Positions 38,301-45,600 of a stretch of 64,000 bases of DNA are shown here, one piece after another. Source of the DNA: Phalacrocorax aristotelis. Taxonomy: Eukaryota; Chordata; Aves; Suliformes; Phalacrocoracidae. The translations under genes were made by a program, and so were the position numbers. Location: NCBI RefSeq assembly GCF_949628215.1, contig NC_134278.1, positions 105,877,277-105,941,276 on the forward strand, in the 5' to 3' direction. How positions within the stretch are numbered: the first letter of the stretch is position 1; each line of letters starts with the position of its first letter. The notes under the pieces were generated by a model. The model was not told the origin of the DNA and ran no database searches. It was given only the letters and a program-made list of their open reading frames with translations.

Positions 38301-41300
38301 GCCTCTTCCCTGCTCCTTGAGCATAGCTGTTCAAGCAGTAATGCAATAAATCAGGAAACAGATCTGTCCAGTAAAAACAAACAAAACAACAAACACCATC
38401 CACTTATTTTTCCTAGTTTTTTTCCCAGATGAATCTGTTCCCCAGCCTAGCTCCCAACACAGTCACGAGAACATACATCCCAGCAAAACTGTGGTGGTGA
38501 AACCAGGGCAGAAACAGGTGACCCCATAGAGGCAAAGGGTACCTTGTGAGGTATAAATAGCACAGCTGCTGGCTGTATAACTGTGGTCTAAATAAAAACT
38601 CCAACTCGCACCAGGATGCTCTGAACTGACTTAAATTACAGTTCAGAGTTCTCCAGAAATGAGGCTTTGCTTCCCTCCTGCCTTTAAAACCTCATTTATG
38701 AGGTCCTTTTGGAGTGCTCTGAACAAAGCATACAGCCTCTTTCAGCCCACAAAGGAAGCCCAGACCCTGTTCCCCAGCCCACGTTGAAGCTTTTCTGAAC
38801 ACAGATCCAAACCCCATGCCTAGGGCCTGCTCCTGCTATGTAGGAGAGTACAGAATTTCAAGACTGCGGGGCGGGGCGGTCAATAGAATTTTTGGAGCTC
38901 TGTGTCTCCTCTCCATCAGAACCCCACTGAGCAGTGAGCCTCTCATCCTGCCCAAGCGGCCAACATGCAGAAGAGAAACATGCCATCCCCCCGCAGAGAA
39001 GGCTGGTCCCAGCCTCCCTCCCCACAGCAGCTGCTGCGGCTCCAATCCCTGCTGCCGCCTTGATCCCAGCCAATACTCCCCAGCAGGCTAACCGCGCCTG
39101 CTATTTTTGGATGCTCTTCCAGCTGCCACCCATATCCTTTCTTAATCCTTACCAGGACTTTACATTCATTCCTCATCCCCATTGCTTCCCCACACACACA
39201 TGTACACACAGAAAAGGAGAGTTTAGAAAAAAAGGAAATCAGCAGAGCAGCGTCTGGACCTGCAATCATCTCCTCCAGCGTTATCTGTCAGCAATGGAAA
39301 TGGTTGTGTATTAGGCATGGGACAGCAATAGGGAAGATGGATAGATGTGTACATCTCTGATGAGCCCCCCCTGGCAAGATGCGACATCTGGAAGCAGGGA
39401 TTCCTGTAGTCAGTTCCTGTGCCACAGGTAAGCCCGCCCACCTCAGAGTCAGGCCAGCTGCTTGTGCCTCAAACCCCAATGACAAGCACCCACTGCAAGC
39501 TGAGCGTGCAGGCAGTCCTCAGGGAGCCTGCAGGAGCTGCCAGGGCAATGGGAGAAAGGGTTCACCACACCACTGGCTCTCCCTTGGTCACTTTATGACA
39601 AGATGCCATGTTATTCCTCCAGGCTTCATAATCTGTTCATAATATTCTCATAAACCAACTTCAATAAGCATTTCTACTCCCACCATCATCACTTTGGTTA
39701 AATTCTTCAGTATCATTTAAAGTTAATTACACCTCCCAGAGGATTGCTGTGACAAGCTCAGTGCTGCAGGTGCGAGCACAAATCCTTAGAGGGATCCTTT
39801 CAACCCTGAATGATCCCAAGCCCTCAAGACCAGTGCCTCAGTAAAGACCCTGTTAATTCATGCTAGACATGAGCCAGCCTTCTCTCTGGAGACCGTGCAC
39901 TGGAGAAGGATACTGCAGCATCTTCATGTAGGTCTGTATTGCCTGAAGCCATTCTGGGATCGACATGGAGAGCTTGTAGTTTGGCACCGGTGGCACTGAG
40001 GGCTAGACACAAGAAAAAAAAAAAAGATAGAGAGGTTAGACAGTTACCACTCCCTGGGGAGCGGGTAAGTGATTTACTTGGGCAGCAGCACGTGCTTAGT
40101 GCAACGCAACAGCGCAGATGGCTCAAACCCCATGTGAATTCAAGCATTGGGCAAAGTCAGCCCGATGCCAACGGGGCTGCCTGTGCACCAGAGCTGGCCC
40201 CATCTCTGCCGACATGGAAAGGCCAGGGCAGGTCCCTGCCACAGAAGGCTGCTCATCCCAGCCACCAACATCCCTCAGACACCACCCTATGTGGGCAGGC
40301 AGTCCAGCCCAGAAGGCAAGCACCTTCCTTCTAGCACAGGGCAGCCTAGATGAGCAGTCCCAGCACTGGCTCTGCTGTCCTCCCTCCCACCAGAAGCCAT
40401 TCCAAGTCTAATTTTTGGTTACCTCTACCATGAGAGAAAGATAAAAGGAGACAAGGATCTCAGGGTGCATAATTTCCCCATCTGCTGCATGTCAGCAGCA
40501 CAGTTGCTGGGCAGGGAGTGCGTGATACCTAGAAGACCACCTGGGACCCAGATATTTAATGATATTAAGACACTTAAAGATATAGACTGGCACTGTAATG
40601 GGATTTTTCCAAAATCCCATAAGACATCTGCTTGTGCCTAAGCACTTTAAGAAGCCAGGCCCTCAATCCATATTTAATCCCCATAGCTATGTGGCTCCTG
40701 AGCCTGTAACCTCGTAGGGAAGGTGCAGGGCCGTGTTCCAAGTCCCCTTATTTTAGGGGCGAGACTGCAAAATACAGCGGATGTTAAAGTGGGCAGAGTG
40801 GCTAAAAAGTTAGTACAATTCTCACAAATGTAGTGGAGGAAACAGTTCATTTAAATATTAATGCAGACCCAAAAAATCAGGAACCAGCAATTTGGGCAGC
40901 CACGATGCAAGGTGCAAAGGAGCATGCGCAGTGTCTGCGGGCTCATGACATCGTTACAATACTTAGAAGATCACGAAGTGAGATATCGCCCCTCTAAATA
41001 CACTTCAAGTCAGTGATTACAGATAACAAAAGCAAGTTCAGGTGGTACAGGGCCATCTCTGCCTCACAGACTTTCCTCTCCAGTTCCCACCTCCACTAAG
41101 ATGGAGGGATTCTGTGTTTGCTTTCAGAAAGCAAGCACTGATAATCCCAACACAACCAAAACCCAACACTTACTACATGTAGCTAGTTACTATAGCCAAG
41201 TAGTAAATACACCTCAGAGAAGGGAAAGAACCCAAAATAGGCACTCCTACATTACTGGCACACAGAAACAGCAAGGAGACAGATGGCCAGGCCTCCAGCA

Positions 41301-44300
41301 CGCTGCCGCCATCCTCAGCACCACATGGGAGACAGCCACACACACACGGGTTTTCTCTCAGAAAAAGTGGGAGTTACAAGCGAGGTTCATTAACTCTTCT
41401 TAATCACAATTTCCACACTTAAGCTCTTCATTAGAGGCCATTTTTCAGTTCCACAAGGTCCTTCCACCCCGGCCCCTTTGGTCTGGACAAGCTATTCACC
41501 CATCCCTCTCAGCACTAAGGCAGGACTTGAGTCAACACACCAGATGGGGCTCAAATTTCAGGAGCAGCAAGTGGCTGAAAGAGGGAGTTAAGGCAGGCCT
41601 GTTAAATCCTTCCAAGGGTAGTCACTCCTGCTCTAATATAAACCCCCCTTTTCTTCAAAGATCAAAAAACTCTAGGAGCACATGTTGCACATACACAACA
41701 CAACTTACCAAGGCAATGGAAGTCACAGCCAGCAAGAGGCCTGGCTGCTGCCGAGCTGACAGAGGGATAGCACCCCTTTCCCAGCCCTGCATAAAATGGA
41801 GGCCCCTGCCCTCACCCAGCTGTGGGACAGGACAGCATCCCATAGGGACCACACAAGTGGGGAATGACACGGCCCTTGCTGTAACCCACAGCAGCCACCC
41901 TCACCATGGGGTCGGGGTATTTCCCTGTCTCCAAGGAGGAGGATGATTGTGTCAGCCACTGGGATATGCTCGGATAAAGAGAACCAGGGTTTCCCCAACA
42001 GCTGACACGTATCCCATCACCAGTCTGTTAAAGTTACCTCAGCATGGCTGCCTAGCCACAAGGCACAAGTCCCTCCAGATCTCAGGCAACGAGGGAGAAG
42101 CGGCCACCTTCTCTGCATCTTCCCCTACACAGGCCAGCACGCTGCTCTCCTCTTTTGAGTGCTGGGAGGGCAGTATATGGCTCCATGCTGCCAGCCAGGC
42201 GGCAAAGAGCCACCCGCCACTCCTGCACCCTCCAAACAAAACCCACTTCCCCCCCCACCCCAAATTCCTGCCCCAGCTGCAGGAGCACTGATCCTGGGCA
42301 CCCAGCCAGCACAGAGCAGAAACCAGGCCTGCACAATACCACAAGCAAAGGGAAGCGCGATGTTGTTGCGGTTGAGGCTGCAGCCCTCCAGCTACCGGCG
42401 TACATCCCAGCACAGCACCCAGGAGCTGGCAAGGTTTTGTAGCAGGAGCCCAGAGCTGTCAGGAGGAAATGCAGACACAGCACTACAGACCATGAATTTA
42501 TAAAGTGAGTGAAATTCAGAGACCAGGCAGATAAAAAGACCTTGACCCAGTATCAGTATTTCCAAGCAGTGGCAGCTCCAGAGACAGCAGAGCCACTGCA
42601 GTGCAAGACCTTGTGGCAGAGCTGGAGACGGTCATCCTGTGGCTGGAATCACTGTAGTCTCAGCTCACTACACACATCCTCTGTGAAATCTGTGTTGCCT
42701 GACTCCACTGTGTCTCACTTAATGACCAGAAAGTATCTTTCTGCTAGCTCACCCTGCAAGTATGCTGTTACTTAGCGCACATGAAGCTGGCAGGCTAGAG
42801 CCCTCAAAGCTGGTGAGAGGTTTAATTCATTAAGATCTACAAGTACCTCCAAGACCACAGGCCATGTAAAGGATTGCACAGCCCTTCCAAACCAGGAGCC
42901 TGCACACTGCCTAGAGCTCAAATGAAAAGTCAGAGGTGGGGGGTACAACCAAGGGATGCCTCAGATTCCAAAATTGCCCCCCTTGCAATTTGAGGACAGA
43001 TTTTTGTGAGGACCCTCCTTCCCAGGAGAGATGCAGCCCTGCACCCCTGCAGTTTGCATTTATTCCAGTAAGGAGAACCTCACCAATACTGTAAGAAGCT
43101 ACTTACCACCCTGTGTGTATGATCACTGAGACTAATACCAAGATGATTAGAGCAATCAAGAGGAGCTTCTTGCAGAGGGGATGAAAACTCTCCCATCACT
43201 AGGGATTAAGAACAGATCAGATGCAAAAATGGAGCAGTTGTACACACCACTTGCTCAGCTTCCACTGACTACCAATGCAAGCGGATTACAAACCATCTTC
43301 TCACAGGCACAAGTTTCTTTTGTCACTCCCTGAACACCAGTACCTGACCTTTTGCAGGATGCCGCATACCCAGCAGCACAAGCCAATTAAAAAAGCTGTA
43401 CCATCATTTAAGGAACAACTCTCCCCTCACATTCCTACTCTGACCCAGAAATTACCATCACAGCTTCAGCAACCCACTACCACTTTGTAGCAAACAAACA
43501 TGCTCCTAATCTTCATTTGCTCACCTGAGCTTTGCTGGCCCTAATAAAGAGCAGGTGGTCCTCAAACTACTCTGACCCCAGAAGTCCCCTGTGACTAACT
43601 AGTAGCTCTTGCTGGCTAAGCCTGAGACATCAAGCCCTTCTACCCTTGAGGAAGTTAATCACCGCAACAGGGAGTTTGCTGCCAGACAGTGCTGGAGGAA
43701 AGCAGTACAACTCTTAGAGCACCTGCCACTGATCAGCAACTAGTAACTAACAGAACATTTTTCCTCCTACCCAGCTTTATCACATACCACACCAAGTCAG
43801 CCTCATGCTTCAGCACTGAGGAAGAAGCCATGGGTCATGCTCTCTGGGGTTTGCTGGTACGTTGGAGCCACTGATGTGTCTCTCACTAGATGCTTTTTCA
43901 GTCACTACAGCTATCGCCAGTAAAAGTTACATGCTTTGGAGCTGGGAAGTAAAGGAAGGAAATTAAGTCCAGCATGTGTTTTGCCATCTCCTAACACCAA
44001 ACAAATCTGCAGACCGTTTAGACTAAACTGGTCATGCTGCTTAAACAAGTAGTTCTGCCCTCTCCCCGCCCCTGCCCCTTCACTTCTACCTCAAGCACTT
44101 GTGCAAGCATGAGACGAACCACACCAAGGAACTGCAGACAAACTCAGCATAACCAGATTATTCTTTAGCTGGATCTGCTCCCCCATCCAAACAAAGGCTG
44201 CTGCCAGCACGAGGGAAGCTGGGGAACGGAGAGAAAGAGATTGCTCCTTTTGCACTTATGCTCAACTAAATATTGCAGAAGAGAGATTAAAGGCCTTTTC

Positions 44301-45464
44301 AGCCTGCACCTTACTTGACAAGCACCTTTGCCAGACCACCCTACTCAATATACTTTCAGCTTCTCCATGCACAGATTTTTTCCTTTCTACCCTACATAAA
44401 GAACAAGCGTACGTATCACTGACAACCAGGACTGTGCCAACGCCAGCCCAACCATCTCACCCCAGCATGCAGAGGGGTTCAAATCCACACCAACTTCAGC
44501 GGTCAGCTCACATTAATGCTGCTTGGTGGGAGGAGCAAATCAAGCTCAAAGTCTGCCAAAACCAACAGCATTGAAGACACTGTGATCAGTAATGCAGTGC
44601 AGTGCTAAGAAGCCTTGGAACACCAGCAGACAACAACATTTTATTTGCTGGCTGAAGGAAAAAGGCTTGGGTCAGGCAGAGCTGTTTGGAGCTTGTACTG
44701 AGGAATGTACAAGACAAAAAGCATTTGGAATCTTTCCATGTCCTGGAAACGAAACGTCTGAGTTTTAAATCCCTTATTACATTTCAGGAGCAAGGCTGCA
44801 TTTTAGGAAATGCCTGCGTTCCAAAGAGCCGAGCAAAACACGCTTTAAATTGCACAAAGCAATTCATTCAGTCCCTGAAGACTTCTTTTAATTCTTGTTT
44901 TCTGCTTTTTCCTCCCCAAGATAAAACCATAGTTTTCTTTCTACTTGTTCCCCAAGACATCAACTCCAGCTCCTAAGCATCCCACGCCCCTCTGTGTATT
45001 TCCAAGCAGCAGACACTCCAGCTTTCTTCTTGCTGCCCCTCGCAAGGGCCGAGAGCATCCTCAGGGTTGAGGCGCGACGCCCTCCTGCCTCCCCATCCTC
45101 CCAACGCCCGCACAACCCAGCAGCCGCAGCACTCCTGGCTTCGGGCGGACGGTGTGGGGGTGGGGTGGTGTCGCCTTACCCGAGCCAGGCGGGCGGCGCT
45201 CCGGATGGCCGCCGCCACGGCGCCGCCGTCGGGGTGCACCCGCTCCACGTGCCCCCACATCCGCTCCCAGGTCTGCCCGTCCATGGGGAAGCCGCTCTTG
45301 TTCACCAGGAAGAGCGACCCGCCGTCCCGCTGCTCCTCCTCCTCCGAGCCGCCGCCGCTCCCGCCGCCGCCGCCCGCCGCCCGCGGCTGGGCGCTCCGCG
45401 ACCGGCCCCCCGCCTTACCCCCCGCCGCACGGCGGGTGCTCCCGGGGCCGCCGCTGCCCGTCAT
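11260..45464 (-). CDS. VASH2: VASH2, vasohibin-2 tubulin carboxypeptidase (complete CDS, 7 coding exons)
   Basis: Exons 45464-45180, 40002-39914, 37285-37229, 28226-28152, 19255-18874, 16960-16845 and 11329-11260 join to 1074 nt, 357 residues plus TAA (human VASH2 is 355). All introns are GT-AG and all phases agree. With its partner SVBP, VASH2 removes the C-terminal Tyr of alpha-tubulin. The transglutaminase-like catalytic triad is intact: Cys161 (PIKCLEA), His196 (YFHHVVLG) and Ser213 (LGMSRR), equivalent to human C158, H193 and S210. It is VASH2 rather than VASH1 because of IYCNGRYGSLG, DSYKKYLH and GLYVPHEPHSFQ. The N-terminus is Gly-rich and acidic, then NKSGFPMDGQTWERMW. The C-terminal tail is basic (RSRGKSLSPRRRQASPQRR) and ends GYQLRI. 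The start was chosen because MTGS is the conserved VASH2 N-terminus. Transcription begins in the CpG island at 45.0-46.0 kb and runs towards ANGEL2. Confidence 0.97.
11330..16844 (-). other. VASH2 intron 6, 5.5 kb
   Basis: GT-AG intron between coding exons 6 and 7. It contains a CA-rich patch and a T/G-rich simple block (12541-12651). The open frames in it, the longest at 14786-15232 on plus, show no family signature. No mobile element recognised. Confidence 0.8.
12591..12651. repeat. T/G-rich simple sequence
   Basis: Runs of T interrupted by single or paired G over about 60 bp, ending in a T-run at 12640-12651. It is flanked on the left by a short CA-rich stretch at 12541-12558. It may be the decayed poly(A) tail (minus sense) of an old insertion, but no element body is recognisable. 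Confidence 0.6.
16845..16960 (-). CDS. VASH2: VASH2 coding exon 6 (basic tail)
   Basis: Acceptor cttgcag before 16960 and donor TC|GTGAGT after 16845. It encodes ILKPSSAHSPMKERSRGKSL then SPRRRQASPQRRACRRDK. This is the basic, Ser/Pro/Arg-rich C-terminal tail seen in VASH2, probably disordered and likely to contact microtubules. Confidence 0.95.
16961..18873 (-). other. VASH2 intron 5, 1.9 kb
   Basis: GT-AG intron, the shortest of the gene. It holds a short A/T simple stretch near 17017-17038 and nothing else recognised. Reading through the exon 5 donor stays open for about 33 codons. Confidence 0.8.
18874..19255 (-). CDS. VASH2: VASH2 coding exon 5 (382 nt, catalytic His and Ser)
   Basis: Acceptor caccag before 19255 and donor AAG|GTAGGT after 18874. 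It encodes 127 residues from YLTNGQPSVERFP through SGNYFHHVVLGIYCNGRYGS, LGMSRRSDLMDKP and YVPHEPHSFQPIEWKQLVLN to ARDMRMK. His196 and Ser213 complete the catalytic triad. It is the longest and most conserved exon, and it decides VASH2 over VASH1. Confidence 0.98.
19256..28151 (-). other. VASH2 intron 4, 8.9 kb
   Basis: GT-AG intron with no exon or clear transposon seen. It carries short CA repeats (around 26021-26032) and an A-run at 26708-26720. AT-rich unique stretches at about 25060-25450 and 25680-25880 look unlike the surrounding GC-richer intron and could be conserved regulatory sequence, but this cannot be judged here. Confidence 0.7.
28152..28226 (-). CDS. VASH2: VASH2 coding exon 4 (75 nt, catalytic Cys)
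   Basis: Acceptor tcctag before 28226 and donor AT|GTATCC after 28152. It encodes LMETAKEMTRESLPIKCLEA then VILG, between split Gly and Ile codons. Cys161 (in PIKCLEA) is the catalytic nucleophile. The exon is isolated between 9.0-kb and 8.9-kb introns and is a multiple of three long. Confidence 0.96.
30330..30400 (-). mobile_element. Possible degraded CR1 fragment
   Basis: The plus-strand sequence around cagaagggaccctgggaag and ccacctcctgctcaaagca resembles the reverse complement of the CR1 3' end, which in birds reads like gaagggacctctggaagtca followed by a motif near cctgctcaaagca. It is short and diverged, so the call is tentative. Confidence 0.4.
31314..31332. repeat. Poly-T run (19 nt)
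   Basis: Uninterrupted T run preceded by ggttttggtttgg. It could be a simple repeat or the remains of an antisense poly(A) tail. It lies 580 bp left of a CR1 tail but is not part of it, since CR1 has no poly(A). Confidence 0.7.
31912..32308 (+). mobile_element. CR1 LINE, 5'-truncated 3' end
   Basis: Carries hallmark CR1 3' sequence: gttgttcagcctggagaag near the left end, a frame reading FRLDIRKKFFTMRVVKHRN and PRETVEAPSLETFK, then ggttggactagatgacctg, and the terminal cccttccaacc with ccattctatga. It is about 0.4 kb long, severely 5'-truncated as most avian CR1 copies are. It sits in VASH2 intron 3, antisense to the gene. The element cannot move, as it lacks nearly all of ORF2. Confidence 0.92.
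37229..37285 (-). CDS. VASH2: VASH2 coding exon 3 (57 nt)
   Basis: Acceptor attcag before 37285 and donor GG|GTAAGT after 37229. It encodes YNHTGTQFFEIRKTRPLS between split Gln and Gly codons. YNHTGTQFFEI is strictly conserved in vasohibins. The length is a multiple of three. Confidence 0.96.
37440..37758 (+). mobile_element. CR1 LINE, 5'-truncated 3' end, near VASH2 exon 3
   Basis: About 0.32 kb. It reads in frame as DRTRANGHKLEHRKFHLNMR, then WNRLPREVV and PPSLETFKTHLD, typical of the end of CR1 ORF2, followed by a 3' end with gatgatctccagaggtccc, ttccaacccctaccattctg. It belongs to a different CR1 subfamily from the copy at 31912. It is antisense to VASH2, in intron 2, and ends 155 nt upstream (in transcript sense) of exon 3. 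Confidence 0.92.
38866..38879. promoter_or_regulatory. Isolated GC box in VASH2 intron 2
   Basis: GCGGGGCGGGGCGG is a strong consensus Sp1/KLF site in otherwise ordinary intron sequence, about 1 kb downstream of exon 2 in transcript sense. There is no CpG island around it. Function unknown. Confidence 0.35.
39914..40002 (-). CDS. VASH2: VASH2 coding exon 2
   Basis: A T-rich tract then gtctag precedes the exon; the donor is CTGCA|GTATCC. It encodes PSVPPVPNYKLSMSIPEWLQ and then AIQTYMKML plus a split Gln. It matches PSIPQVPNYRLSMTIPDWLQ of human VASH2. The 89-nt length leaves two bases, completed by A at 37285. Confidence 0.95.
40003..45179 (-). other. VASH2 intron 1, 5.2 kb
   Basis: GT-AG intron between the CpG-island exon and exon 2. 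It contains a GCATGCGCA motif (NRF1-like) at 40922-40930 and a short CA repeat near 41337-41347. No coding exon or transposon recognised. The 96-residue open frame at 44686-44976 on plus matches nothing I know. Confidence 0.75.
40922..40930. promoter_or_regulatory. NRF1-like site in VASH2 intron 1
   Basis: GCATGCGCA matches the core half of the palindromic NRF1 motif. Such CpG-containing sites are rare outside promoters. It is a single occurrence and its use is unknown. Confidence 0.25.
45180..45464 (-). CDS. VASH2: VASH2 coding exon 1
   Basis: ATG at 45464-45462 and donor CGG|GTAAGG at 45180/45179, phase 0. It encodes 95 residues: MTGS start, Arg/Ala/Gly-rich segment, a Gly-Ser run followed by EEEE, then LVNKSGFPMDGQTWERMW, which is the conserved vasohibin N-terminal motif. 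The exon is extremely GC-rich because it lies in the CpG island. The Gly-rich part is longer than I recall for mammalian VASH2. Confidence 0.95.
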
Positions 45465-45478
45465 GGCCCCGCGGCCAT
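45461..45478 (-). promoter_or_regulatory. uORF overlapping the VASH2 start (ATGA)
   Basis: An upstream ATG at 45478-45476 has a strong context (G at -3, G at +4). It reads Met-Ala-Ala-Gly-Pro and then TGA at 45463-45461, which overlaps the VASH2 ATG (45464-45462) as ATGA. If it is inside the mRNA, it would affect initiation at the main start. Confidence 0.55.
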
Positions 45479-45550
45479 GCCCGAGCCCGGGCGCGCAGCC
45501 GTGGGGACCGTTGCCGGGAAGTGCCCCGCGGCCTCGCCGCCGGCCGGACC

Positions 45551-45600
45551 CTATATATATAGATATATATATAAAAATATATATGTGTATGTGTATATTA
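45551..45600 (-). repeat. TA/TG microsatellite in VASH2 5' flank
   Basis: Alternating TA with TG units, interrupted by a short A-run, embedded in otherwise about 80% GC sequence 87-136 nt upstream of the VASH2 ATG. The end nearest the gene reads ctatatatatagggtc on the gene strand and fits a TATA box. It may be transcribed 5' UTR or core promoter. Confidence 0.75.

Larger units (their letters stand above)
37286..39913 (-). other. VASH2 intron 2, 2.6 kb
   Basis: GT-AG intron containing the CR1 tail at 37440-37758, an isolated GC box at 38866-38879 and a CA-rich patch at 39193-39206. Nothing else recognised. Confidence 0.8.
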
